DNA of 64,000 nt from Lewinellaceae bacterium (GTDB taxonomy: Bacteria; Bacteroidota; Bacteroidia; Chitinophagales; Saprospiraceae). The DNA lies in the NCBI GenBank assembly GCA_016712415.1, contig JADJRC010000049.1:285737-349736 (forward strand). Direction: 5' to 3'. A program made the position numbers and the translations under genes. The notes beneath the pieces are model-generated. The model searched no databases, was not told the DNA's origin, and saw only the letters and a program-made list of their open reading frames with translations. Every line of letters starts with the position of its first letter. Positions within the stretch are counted from its first letter, which is position 1. Shown here piece after piece: positions 36,321-44,766 of the stretch.

Positions 36321-36354
36321 CACAAAAAAACCATTGAACTTTCGTCCAATGGTT
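36321..36354 (-). terminator. Minus-strand terminator-like hairpin, possible second small-RNA locus
   Basis: aaccattg (36329-36336) pairs with caatggtt (36347-36354), and on the minus strand the stem is followed by seven U. The flanks resemble the 33361-33420 locus: CACAAAAAAA before the stem and ACCAAAT plus A-rich sequence after it (plus-strand view). No clear -7 box was found on the minus strand upstream. The rest of the gap 36227-36593 holds no gene. Confidence 0.4.
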
Positions 36355-36556
36355 AACCCCAAAAAACCAAATGAAAACAATCTTCCTAAAAAATATCTTG
36401 CAGCATTCGGAATCTTATTTGGAATGCCTTTGTTTTTCTTGCTATAATGTTTAAACGCGGCTTCTCGGAAAAGTCACACCGGCAAATAAAATTTTTTTAC
36501 AAATTTTTATTACCCCTCCCTGACAAATAAAAATATGCAGCGCCTCCGGGAAGCGC

Positions 36557-36564
36557 TACATTTG
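36557..36564 (+). promoter_or_regulatory. -7 promoter box before the cytochrome b-like gene and hisS
   Basis: TACATTTG is a perfect -7 box, 29 bases before the ATG at 36594. It probably drives this gene and hisS together. Confidence 0.45.
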
Positions 36565-36593
36565 CTGTTCCTTCACAATCAATCATTTCTGAT

Positions 36594-37049
36594 ATGCAAG
36601 CCATTTTAAACGCCGTTCACTCTTACAACCGTTATTTGTTGCTGATCGCCCTGGTTTTTGTCATCTACCGCTCTTTTAGCGGCTGGATGGGCAGAAAGCC
36701 TTTTGAAAAAGCAGACAATACAGCCTCCCTGGCGCTGCTGGGTCTTACCCATTTGCAGGCACTGCTCGGTTTGATCATGTACTTTTTCACCAGTGCGTAC
36801 ACGACGACCGGTGGCTCGATGAAAGACCCCTGGGTGCGCTATTTCAAGGCGGAGCACATCGCCGCCATGCTGATTGCCGTGGTGCTGGTTCAGCTGGGCC
36901 GCACTTTTTCAAAGAAAGCCGCAACCGACACCGACAAACACAAGAAACTGGCTATATACACCACCATTGCATTTGTCATCATCGCCGGCACCCTGGCCAT
37001 GAAAGGCCTGTTGCTGGGCACACTGGCCTCTGTTAGTGCAGGGCAGTGA
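36594..37049 (+). CDS. Four-helix membrane protein, cytochrome b-like
   Basis: 151 residues with four hydrophobic helices (YLLLIALVFVIYRSF, LALLGLTHLQALLGLIMYFF, HIAAMLIAVVLVQLGRTF, LAIYTTIAFVIIAGTLAMKG). His residues at HSYNRY, THLQ, EHIAAM and DKHKKL recur at helix ends and could bind haem, as in the group annotated 'cytochrome B' in Bacteroidota. No function is established. hisS starts 15 bases downstream on the same strand. Confidence 0.7.
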   Translation: MQAILNAVHSYNRYLLLIALVFVIYRSFSGWMGRKPFEKADNTASLALLGLTHLQALLGLIMYFFTSAYTTTGGSMKDPWVRYFKAEHIAAMLIAVVLVQLGRTFSKKAATDTDKHKKLAIYTTIAFVIIAGTLAMKGLLLGTLASVSAGQ

Positions 37050-37064
37050 ACGTTCAATCAAGTC

Positions 37065-38414
37065 ATGCAAAAACCTTCCATACCTGAAGGAACACGCGAT
37101 TTCGGACCGGAACAGGTGCGCAAACGCAACTTCATTTTTGATACAATCCGCTCGGTATTCGAGAAATTCGGCTTCCAGCCGCTCGAAACGCCGGCAATGG
37201 AAAACCTCAGCACCCTGACCGGCAAATACGGCGACGAGGGCGATAAACTCCTGTTCAAAATTCTGAACAACGGCGATTATCTGAAGGACGCCAATGCAGA
37301 TCTGCTTGCCGCGCGGGATTCGAATAAACTCGTGTCCAGCATTGCCAAACGGGGACTGCGCTACGACCTTACGGTGCCTTTTGCCCGCTATGTGGTGATG
37401 AACCGCGGCACGCTGTCTTTCCCCTTCAAACGTTACCAGATACAGCCCGTGTGGCGTGCCGACCGGCCGCAGCGGGGCCGTTACCGCGAGTTTTTTCAGT
37501 GCGACGCCGATGTGATCGGCTCTGACAGCCTCCTGTACGAGGCTGAACTCACGCAAATCTACGATGAGGCTTTTGCCCGGCTCCGCATACCGGTTGTGAT
37601 CAAGATGAACAACCGCAAGGTGCTGTACGGCATCGCAGAGGCAGCAGGCATTCCCGACAAGTTTATGGACATGACAGTGGCTATCGACAAACTGGACAAG
37701 GTCGGCATCGAAGGTGTGCGCAAAGAGTTGTCTGAACGCGATATTTCCGACACCGCTATTGCCACGATCGAAAAAATACTCGCCGCGCCGGATACACAGG
37801 CGCTTCGATCGGTTTTTTCCAACAGTGCCACCGGCCTGACCGGCCTGGACGAACTGGACCGGGTATTTGGCTTGTTGAGCAAAACGACCCTGCAAAACGA
37901 AGTGAAATTCGACATCACCCTCGCACGTGGACTCAGTTACTATACCGGCTGCATTTACGAGGTCGCAGCAAAGGGCTTCCGCATGGGCAGTATCGGCGGC
38001 GGCGGACGCTACGCCGACCTGACGGGCGTGTTTGGCGTTCCCGGACTCTCGGGTGTGGGCATATCCTTTGGCGCCGATCGTATTTACGACGTGATGGAGG
38101 GTATGGCCCTTTTCCCGGAAACGCTGGTCGAGAGCGTACAAATCATGCTGGCGTCTTTTGATGAGCCCTCCTTTGAGTATGCTTTTCAGTGCGCCACAGC
38201 CTTGCGCAAGGCGGGTGTGGCCGTGGAGATATACCCCGAGCCGGGCAAATTGAAAAAACAATTCGAGTTTGCGGCCAAACGCAACATCCCCTACGTGGCG
38301 ATCATCGGCGAAAGCGAGATGCAATCGGGTACCCTGATGCTGAAAAACCAGAAAACGGGCGATCAGGAGGCCCTGAGCGTGGAGCAGATCGTTGCGAGGC
38401 TTGCTTCCGTTTAG
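37065..38414 (+). CDS. hisS: Histidine-tRNA ligase
   Basis: 449 residues, the usual length for HisRS in Bacteroidota. Class II motifs are visible: PEGTRDFGPEQVRKRNFIFD, motif 2 around RYQIQPVWRADRPQRGRYRE with FFQCDADVIG, and the histidine-specific block GLSYYTGCIYEV. Motif 3 follows as GVGISFGADRIYD, and the anticodon-binding domain ends the protein (VQIMLASFDEPSFEYAFQCA). It charges tRNA-His in the cytoplasm. No frameshift. It is convergent with the thioredoxin-like gene across a repeat. Confidence 0.97.
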   Translation: MQKPSIPEGTRDFGPEQVRKRNFIFDTIRSVFEKFGFQPLETPAMENLSTLTGKYGDEGDKLLFKILNNGDYLKDANADLLAARDSNKLVSSIAKRGLRYDLTVPFARYVVMNRGTLSFPFKRYQIQPVWRADRPQRGRYREFFQCDADVIGSDSLLYEAELTQIYDEAFARLRIPVVIKMNNRKVLYGIAEAAGIPDKFMDMTVAIDKLDKVGIEGVRKELSERDISDTAIATIEKILAAPDTQALRSVFSNSATGLTGLDELDRVFGLLSKTTLQNEVKFDITLARGLSYYTGCIYEVAAKGFRMGSIGGGGRYADLTGVFGVPGLSGVGISFGADRIYDVMEGMALFPETLVESVQIMLASFDEPSFEYAFQCATALRKAGVAVEIYPEPGKLKKQFEFAAKRNIPYVAIIGESEMQSGTLMLKNQKTGDQEALSVEQIVARLASV

Positions 38415-38423
38415 GGGAGGTAT

Positions 38424-38514
38424 CCCGCAGATTTGCGCAGAAATGAGATTTGATCTGCGTTGATCTGCGAATTTTTTTTGCGCAAATCTGCGGGAAACAA
38501 ACCCATCTGCGGGA
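38424..38514. repeat. TCTGCG-type direct and inverted repeats
   Basis: cccgcagatttgcgca (38424-38439) is perfectly complementary to 38479-38494, and the motif gatctgcg recurs between and after the arms (38452, 38462, 38504). It fills the gap between convergent hisS and the thioredoxin-like gene. Similar 'atctgcggg' repeats occur widely between genes in Bacteroidota. Confidence 0.85.
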
Positions 38515-38526
38515 ACCCTATCATCG

Positions 38527-39012
38527 CTATTTCATCTTCCTTAGCGCCGAATCGCCCATCGAACGCAGCAGCGAAGGGTTCGCTATGCCGGTATGCCGTT
38601 CCAGCACCACGCCCTGCGGGTCGAGGAACAGCACCGTCGGCAGAGTGGTCACTTCATAAATCGAAGCAATGGTTTTGCCCGATTGCGTGTCAAAATCGGT
38701 GCGGAAATTCAGAAAATGCCCGTTCAGGTACCGAAAGGTTTCGACCTGGGTGAACACATCTTCCTCCATCACCTTGCAGGGTGCGCACCAGGAAGCGTAG
38801 AATTCCACAAATACCGGCCTTTTCTCCTGCTGGGCCCTTTCCAGCACGGGCATCAACCGTTCGCTGTCGAGCCATTCAACCGTTGCGGTGCCGGTTGTAA
38901 CAGGTGCAGGCATGGTTTTTTTCACCGGGACGGGGGCGCTCCGGGGCGCGGGTTGGGTAGTCTGACAGGCGGCAAGCCACATAAGCAGCGACAGTAAAAA
39001 TATTCGAACCAT
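38527..39012 (-). CDS. Thioredoxin-fold lipoprotein
   Basis: 161 residues. The N-terminus MVRIFLLSLLMWLAAC ends in a lipobox, so it is membrane-anchored in the periplasm. A Pro-rich linker follows, then a thioredoxin domain with the redox site FYASWCAPCKVMEEDVF and the cis-Pro region VTTLPTVLFLDPQG. The CAPC site and DsbD-gamma/thioredoxin_7-like sequence suggest a disulfide reductase. Its partner is unknown. It is transcribed after the GT2 gene with a 36-base gap. Confidence 0.88.
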   Translation of the reverse strand: MVRIFLLSLLMWLAACQTTQPAPRSAPVPVKKTMPAPVTTGTATVEWLDSERLMPVLERAQQEKRPVFVEFYASWCAPCKVMEEDVFTQVETFRYLNGHFLNFRTDFDTQSGKTIASIYEVTTLPTVLFLDPQGVVLERHTGIANPSLLRSMGDSALRKMK

Positions 39013-39048
39013 AAATCAACAAAGTCTGCGGGAGGATATGCGTGCGGC

Positions 39049-39795
39049 CTAAGAACGCAGGCGAAGCAGTTTTCGGTATTTCCAATACGTCTCCAATGCG
39101 GCAATTCGGCAGATTGTCCAGCCGGCACGTCCGTCGAGGTAGCCGGCCTTGAAGATGTAGTTCCTGAAAAACTTCAGCGCAGGGTTAAATGCGACATTCA
39201 GCCAGGTGGCGCGTTTGCCCTTGGCGTGCATGGCCCTGGCGGCAATATCGGCATATCGGCGCGCGCGTTCCAGGTGTTCTTCCACGCTGTAATAACTGTA
39301 ATGCAGCAGGTCGCCTTCAAGCGCGCCTTCCGTACTGCCCTGCTCCATTTCCACCCGGTCGTGGGGGTTTGTGCCGCCCCACCGGCCCTTGTTCCGGTCG
39401 AAGAGCCGCAATTTGCGGTCGGGATACCAGCCGCTGTGATGTATCCATTGACCGCAGTAGTTGGTAAGCCGGTTCATGGAATACGCGTCGTGTCGCCAGT
39501 TTTTCTTAACTTTCAGAATAGAGTTGCGCAGCGTTTCACTCAGCGCTTCGTCGGCGTCGAGCGAAAGCACAAAAGGGTGCAGCGCCTCGGCAAGCGCCCG
39601 GTTCTTTTGTTCGATATGCCCTTCAAAGGCATGCCGGATAAAGCGTGCGCCTTTCGAAAGGCATATATCCTCCGTTTTGTCGCTGGAAAAGGAATCGACC
39701 ACCACCACATCGTCCGCTACCCCGACCAGCGAGTCGAGGCAGCGGGCGATGTTTCGTTCTTCATTATAGGTGATGATTACAGCGGAAAGATGCAT
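39049..39795 (-). CDS. Family 2 glycosyltransferase (WaaE/KdtX-like)
   Basis: 248 residues from the ATG at 39793-39795 (MHLSAVIITYNEERNIARCL). The GT-A fold has the nucleotide-binding VVVDSFSSDKTEDIC, the DxD-like metal site LSLDADEALSE and the acceptor region GQWIHHSGWYPDRKLRLFDR. The C-terminus contains HYSYYSVEEHLERARRYADI and a basic amphipathic end, typical of membrane-associated lipopolysaccharide-core glucosyltransferases. Donor and acceptor cannot be told. An upstream in-frame Met lies within the intergenic repeat and is unlikely as the start. Confidence 0.88.
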   Translation of the reverse strand: MHLSAVIITYNEERNIARCLDSLVGVADDVVVVDSFSSDKTEDICLSKGARFIRHAFEGHIEQKNRALAEALHPFVLSLDADEALSETLRNSILKVKKNWRHDAYSMNRLTNYCGQWIHHSGWYPDRKLRLFDRNKGRWGGTNPHDRVEMEQGSTEGALEGDLLHYSYYSVEEHLERARRYADIAARAMHAKGKRATWLNVAFNPALKFFRNYIFKAGYLDGRAGWTICRIAALETYWKYRKLLRLRS

Positions 39796-39818
39796 GGTTG
39801 AATTGCTGGCATTGTTGG

Positions 39819-39880
39819 CATTGCTGGTATTGTTGCATTGCTGTGCCAACAATGTAACAATGCCAACAATACCAGCAATG
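39819..39880. repeat. Inverted repeat of ATTGTTGG/ATTGCTGG units
   Basis: cattgctggtattgtt (39819-39834) is perfectly complementary to 39865-39880; extra attgctggc/attgttggc copies precede the first arm. It lies between the prohibitin gene and the GT2 gene, both on the minus strand, upstream of the GT2 start. Confidence 0.9.
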
Positions 39881-39890
39881 AAGTGCCCGT

Positions 39891-40817
39891 CTACTGCCCG
39901 ATCAGGATCGGCGCCCCTTTTCCGCCGCCCATGATGACAACTTTGGAATTGGATGAAAGCGCCAGTTCCTTTTGTGCCTTGATTTGTTCGTACTGGAGCA
40001 ATTTGTCGCTCAGGGAGAGCGTAATGATGCGTTGGTAATCGGCGATACCCTGCGCTTCCACGCGTTTGCGGTCGGCTTCCTGGCGTTCCTTATCGAGTAC
40101 GAATTTCATCTTTTGCGCGTCCTGTTCTGCGTTGATCTTCGATTCGATAGTCATGCGGACCGATTCGGGCAGCGTGATATTGCGGATCAGGATCGCTTCG
40201 AGCACAATGCCGCGCGTCTGGAATTCTTTTTCAATCGTCGTAAAAATCTTCTGCTGGAACTCGTCGCGTTTGCTGGAGTACAGGGCCACGGCGTCGTAGA
40301 AAACGGCATTGTCGCGGATCTTGGTGCGCGATACCGGCCGGACGATCTTGTCGGTGATGCTGCTGCCGATTGTGCGCAGGATTTCCGGCGCCCGGTCGGG
40401 GATGATGTGGTACAGCACGGAGAGATCGATAACGACTTCGAGGCCGTCGCCGGTAAGCACCCGGATGGCGTCGTCGCCAGATTTATCGCCCTCATCGCGT
40501 ATGCCCGACATGGTGTAGTTCTGCGTTTTTACGTCATAATGTTGCACTTCGACGAGTGGGTTGACGACGTTCAGGCCTTCCGTCAGAATGCCCGATTGAA
40601 TTTTACCGAACAGGGTTTGAACACCCACCTGACCCGGTTGTATCTGAACAAAACAAGCGGTTGAAAGCCCGATCGCCACAAGCCCGATCGCCAGGATACG
40701 GCCTGTTTTTCCAATAGACGACATATTGGGATTGGCTTTTGCAATAGTAGAAGTTGCTGCGAGAATCAGCAAACCAAGAATAGCGAGAAACATAGTTGTT
40801 GTTGTTGTTGGCTTCAT
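39891..40817 (-). CDS. Prohibitin/SPFH family protein
   Basis: 309 residues from MKPTTTTTMFLAILGLLILA. Two hydrophobic stretches occur near the N-terminus (FLAILGLLILAATSTIA and ILAIGLVAIGLSTACFVQI), the second anchoring the SPFH domain (QPGQVGVQTLFGKIQSGILT, EVVIDLSVLYHIIPDRAPEI, ERSV-like LPESVRMTIESKI). The C-terminal half is a long coiled coil (QKMKFVLDKERQEADRKRVE). SPFH proteins form ring-like membrane scaffolds, often holding proteases. No FtsH-type partner is near. Confidence 0.9.
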   Translation of the reverse strand: MKPTTTTTMFLAILGLLILAATSTIAKANPNMSSIGKTGRILAIGLVAIGLSTACFVQIQPGQVGVQTLFGKIQSGILTEGLNVVNPLVEVQHYDVKTQNYTMSGIRDEGDKSGDDAIRVLTGDGLEVVIDLSVLYHIIPDRAPEILRTIGSSITDKIVRPVSRTKIRDNAVFYDAVALYSSKRDEFQQKIFTTIEKEFQTRGIVLEAILIRNITLPESVRMTIESKINAEQDAQKMKFVLDKERQEADRKRVEAQGIADYQRIITLSLSDKLLQYEQIKAQKELALSSNSKVVIMGGGKGAPILIGQ

Positions 40818-40951
40818 TATGCCGCGCCGTTGGGCGGGCAAGGAAGTGTAGTGAAAGTTTGCAGGTCAAATGTGGGGCAGGTGCGCCGTGCAATACTCGA
40901 TATTTTCGAGGAGAATCCGGCGAAAATCGGCGAAAATCATGTGGGAAACGA

Positions 40952-40987
40952 AAACCGGCCGGACAGTGGCTGCTGTCCGGCCGGTTT
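40952..40987 (-). terminator. Strong hairpin terminator after pheS
   Basis: The arm 40952-40966 pairs perfectly with 40973-40987 (15 bases, core CCGGCCGGACAG) around a six-base loop. It is 78 bases past the pheS stop, and on the minus strand the stem ends in TTTTCG. The rest of the gap 40818-41064 shows no gene. Confidence 0.7.
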
Positions 40988-41064
40988 AGCGTGGCGTAAT
41001 TACAACGTTTGACATCAAAAGTGTTCGAAGTTGAAGATATCGACGCCATCCATACATCAAAGCA

Positions 41065-42097
41065 TCATAAGGCGGCGGTAAATTGCCGCAGGAAACGCAC
41101 GTCGTTTTCAAACAGCAAGCGGATGTCGCCGATCTCATACAGGCGCAGGGCCTGGCGTTCGATGCCCATGCCGAATGCAAAGCCCGAGTATTCTTCCGGG
41201 TTGATGCCGCAGTTGGTCAGCACCTGCGGGTCCACCATGCCGCAGCCGAGTATTTCGAGCCAGCCGGTGCCTTTGGTGAGGCGGTAATTTTTTTCGGTAT
41301 CGGTGCCCAGCCAGATGTCCATTTCCGCCGAAGGTTCGGTGAAAGGGAAAAACGAGGGGCGCAGGCGGATTTTCGTGGCGCCGAACATTTCCTGCGCGAA
41401 ATACAGGAGCGTTTGTTTCAGGTCGGCGAAGGAGACACCCTCGTCGACGTAAAGTCCTTCCACCTGGTGGAACTGCGCGTGGGAGCGTGTGGAGATGGTT
41501 TCGTTGCGGTACACCCGCCCCGGGGGCGATGATGCGGATGGGCGGTTTGCGCTGCTGCATCACACGCGCCTGCACGGGCGAGGTGTGCGTGCGCAGGAGC
41601 ATACCGGGAGCATCGACTACATAGAAGGTGTCCTGCATATCCCGGGCAGGATGGTCTTCCGGCGTGTTCATCGACGTGAAATTGTGCCAGTCGTCTTCGA
41701 TCTCAGGGCCGTCGGCCACGCTGAAGCCCATACGGGTAAAAATATCCACGATGCGGTTGAGCGTTACGGCGACGGGGTGGCGGGAACCCAGTGGGAGCGG
41801 CTCGCCGGGGGCAGTGAGGTCGAGCGTCAGGCCCACAGCGCTGTCGGACTTCGCTTCAAAATCCGATTTAAGGTTTTGGTATTTTTCCTCGGCCTGCTGC
41901 TTGAGGGTGTTCATCAGTTGGCCGTAATCGCGTTTGCGCTCGTTGGGCACGTTGCGCATTTCCTCCATCAGGCTTTTGATCAGCCCTTTGGCGCCGAGGT
42001 AATGGATGCGGAAGGTTTCGAGCGCTTCGGGGTTTGCAGGCGCCTCCTGGGCGAGGTCGGAAAGGGTCTGTTGCGCTTTAGCGAAGATATCGGACAT
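41065..42097 (-). CDS. pheS: Phenylalanine-tRNA ligase alpha subunit (frameshifted)
   Basis: About 344 residues. The N-terminal coiled coil (MSDIFAKAQQTLSDLAQEAP, RNVPNERKRDYGQLMNTLKQ) leads to the class II core: GSRHPVAVTLNRIVDIFTRM, GPEIEDDWHNFTSMNTPEDH and LLRTHTSPVQARVM. The frame breaks near 41518-41527 at C and G runs. The next frame continues RVYRNETISTRSHAQFHQVE (motif 2), IRLRPSFFPFTEPSAEMDIW, WLEILGCGMVDPQVL and GFAFGMGIERQALRLYEIGD (motif 3). It needs PheT as partner, which is not in the window. Confidence 0.95.
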
Positions 42098-42175
42098 GAT
42101 CGGGTGCTGAGTAAAAATACGCGGACTGGGGAATGCAGGGGCAAATGTCGTAAAAACCTGCGCAACAACAATAAT

Positions 42176-42559
42176 TTACCACAAAACGGGAACGCCGTAG
42201 ACCGGAAATGCCGGGTCCCGGCCAACAACCGCCATGTCTTCCGCGAGCGCCTGGGCGATCATGATCCGGTCGAAGGGGTCGCGGTGGTGGAAGGGGAGTT
42301 GGGAGGATTGCACCAGATGGCTGAAAGTAATAGGAACCCACTCGAAATTATTGATATCCAACAGGCTGTAAAAATCGACAAATGGAAATCCCAGATGAAT
42401 TTTTCCCAAACTTACCTTGATGGATATTTCCCAAACCGAGGCCGCACTTATAAACTTGTCGTTATCTGCGTCTGCAATCAAGCGCCTTGCATCTGCGGAT
42501 AATGCGTTATCACCCTGCAAATACCAGATAGTTGTATGGGAGTCGAGCAACAGGCGCAT
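42176..42559 (-). CDS. PIN-domain toxin (VapC-like)
   Basis: 127 residues starting MRLLLDSHTTIWYLQGDNAL (ATG at 42557-42559). PIN nuclease acidic residues are all present: Asp in LLLDSHT, Glu in SVWEISIKVSLGKI, Asp in HRDPFDRIMIAQALAED and Asp in VVGRDPAFPVYG. Such enzymes cut RNA, often tRNA, and are neutralised by the antitoxin encoded just upstream; the two genes are separated by four bases. The pair lies upstream of pheS. Confidence 0.9.
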   Translation of the reverse strand: MRLLLDSHTTIWYLQGDNALSADARRLIADADNDKFISAASVWEISIKVSLGKIHLGFPFVDFYSLLDINNFEWVPITFSHLVQSSQLPFHHRDPFDRIMIAQALAEDMAVVGRDPAFPVYGVPVLW

Positions 42560-42563
42560 AAAT

Positions 42564-42781
42564 TCACATATAATCCTTAAAATCCTCGAGTGGGGCATCC
42601 CAATCGGCAGACAATACGATCAAGCCCTTAGCACCGCCAAATCCGGGCTTGAAGGGTTTCGCCGCTCCGTTTCTTTTCGCTTCCGCCTTTTTTTCGTCAG
42701 CAAAATCAATATACTCGGCCACCTGCTTTTTCAGGTGCGCCGGCAGGGCGTCAATTTTGCTTGCAAGGTCAGGTCGCTCAT
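42564..42781 (-). CDS. DUF2281-type antitoxin (frameshifted)
   Basis: About 72 residues: MSDLTLQAKIDALPAHLKKQ, VAEYIDFADEKKA, a Lys/Arg-rich linker and the toxin-binding tail KPGFGGAKGLIVLSADWDAP followed by LEDFKDYM, as in DUF2281 antitoxins. The ATG at 42779-42781 is out of frame with the rest by one base; a missing A in the A run near 42757 explains this. A TTG start in the longer frame is less likely. Operon order antitoxin-toxin is as expected. Confidence 0.85.
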
Positions 42782-42795
42782 GGCGTAACAAACGT

Positions 42796-44637
42796 TTATT
42801 TCAACAAATATAAACCAATATTCTCATTGTAACTTATCCCCCGCAATATCCGGAACCGCTTCCGCGCTTCCACCGCGAACACGCTACCCGAATAGTCGAT
42901 AAATATCTTCTCGTACAGGTTTTTTGCCTTTTCCGGGTCGTTGGCTGGTTTTCATATATCTGCCCCAGAGCATACAGGGCATTGTCGGCGCGGATGTCTT
43001 CCGGGTATTTTTTCGGCCACCTGCTGGTACAGGAAGCGGCTTTTTTCAGTAGTCGCGCCGTTTTTCAAACACCTGCGCTTCGAGGTACAGGGATATCGTC
43101 CTGCAGCGAGTGTTCAGGGAAATTGTTGCGCAGGGTGTCCAGTTTCTGGAAGGCCTCGTCGAAGCGGTTCTGGAATACCAGCAGTTCGGCGGCGGAGTAG
43201 AGCGAAATGGCAGCTTCCGTGGTGTCGAGGTTGAGGTTGTCCATAATGAACACCGACAGGTCGAGCGCGTCGTTGGCGATCAACTTGGAGGTGGAAGCCT
43301 TCAGCACATTGAATTGTGCCTGCGACCACTGAAAGTCGCCGTTGTAGTACGACAGGCGGGCATTTTAAAACGCGCCTCCTGACCGAGTTGCTCTTCTTTA
43401 AACGCTTTATCCACCTGGCTGTACAGCAGCGTGCTTTCCCAGATGTCGCCGTGCATCAGGTAGTAGTCGGCGAGGTTGATCTTGGTGCGCGCCAGCGTAT
43501 TGCGGTCGAGACCGGGCGATGCTTTCAGGTCTTCGAGCAGCGATATGGCCCGGGGCAGGTTGTTGATGAACAATGCTTCGAGGTTGGCCAGTTGCAGCAC
43601 GATAGACGAGGTTTGTTTTCCCCGTCCAAACTGGTTGAGAAAACCTTCGTACTCTGCTTCCAGTGTTTTAAGGTCGTCCTGGGTATAGGCAAAGCCTTCC
43701 GTTATTTTTTTGCGCCGGCACTCCATCGCTTCGCGTTTGGAATCGAAGAAATACTGGTTGAGCTGGCCTTTTTCGGCCACGATATAGTCGTAACCGGAAA
43801 TGGCGGTGTCGTAATCCCTGGCGTCGGCTGCGTCGTTGGCCAGGTTAAAAATGCGTTGCCCGTCTTCACTGAGGCGTTTGTCGAGCGCCTTGTACTGGCG
43901 CAGTGCGCTCTTGAAGTCCTTGCGCTGCACAAACGACCAGGCCAGCAATTCCACCAGGTCGGGGTTCTCGTCCGCCTGGATGCGGGTATAAACTGGGTTT
44001 GCAGTTCCGTAAAATCGGAAGGCGCCAGGTGGCGGGCCAGCAAGGTTTGGATCGTATATATCTTGCCCGGGTCGGCAATGAGTGCGCTCAGGTAGTATTC
44101 AATCATTTTGGCAGGCTCGCCCTTGCGCCGGTACAATTCGCCGAGGTTGAAAGCAAACCTGTTGGGGTCTTTCATCAGTTTGGCGCCCTTTTCATAGGTC
44201 TGCGTCGCAAAGTCATATTTCCCGTTGCTCATAAACAGCGAGGCGAGGCGGTTGACCGACACGTAATCGGGCGCCATTTTTTCAATCGCGCGCTGGTACT
44301 GGGCTTTTGCTTCGTCCGTTTTTTCCTGCCGGTCAAAAAGGCCGCCGTAGGTGACATACAGGGTGACGTTTTCCGGTTTTTTTCAACTGCTTTTGATCAC
44401 CTTTCACACTCGTCGTATTGTTCGAGGTTGATCAGGCAATCGACGTAGCGACTGAAGAACAGTTCGCTGTCGTTGTCGCGTTCGAGGAGCTTGCGCGAAC
44501 AGTACGGCGGCTTTTTCGTATTCGCCGTTCTGGTAATATTGGTTGGCCAGGTTCAGGTTCTGGGCCTTTAAGGCGCTGACATTCAGGCAGAAAAAGGCGG
44601 CAAAAAATGCGATGGGGTACAACAGGCTACTTCTCAT
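42796..44637 (-). CDS. Secreted tetratricopeptide-repeat protein (several frameshifts)
   Basis: About 610 residues when the pieces are joined. The signal peptide is MRSSLLYPIAFFAAFFCLNV, then SALKAQ. TPR units follow throughout: LANQYYQNGEYEKAAVL, VNRLASLFMSNGKYDFATQT, AFNLGELYRRKGEPAKMIEY, LLAWSFVQRKDFKSALRQYK, LADYYLMHGDIWESTLLYSQ, LYSAAELLVFQNRFDEAFQK. The C-terminus is RFRILRGISYNENIGLYLLK with stop at 42796-42798. At least five one-base shifts occur (near 44480, 44385, 43985, 43362, 43085-42955). The product is periplasmic and of unknown specific role; a scaffold for protein complexes is plausible. Confidence 0.8.
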
Positions 44638-44754
44638 GTGTTTAAAAAATTTGGGAAACCACATATCCGGGGGGTTAAAATTAAGGGAAATAACGCAAAT
44701 GGGGGCGTTTGTGTTTCATTTCAGGCTCAATGACGACACTTCCCCGACCAACGT

Positions 44755-44762
44755 TATTTTTG
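44755..44762 (+). promoter_or_regulatory. -7 promoter box four bases before the DUF4838 start
   Basis: TATTTTTG is a perfect -7 box, separated from the ATG at 44767 by CGCC only. Confidence 0.5.
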
Positions 44763-44766
44763 CGCC

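Noticed and set aside
36909..38324. 471-residue open frame on the minus strand
   Set aside because: It is antisense to hisS, which is complete with all class II motifs.
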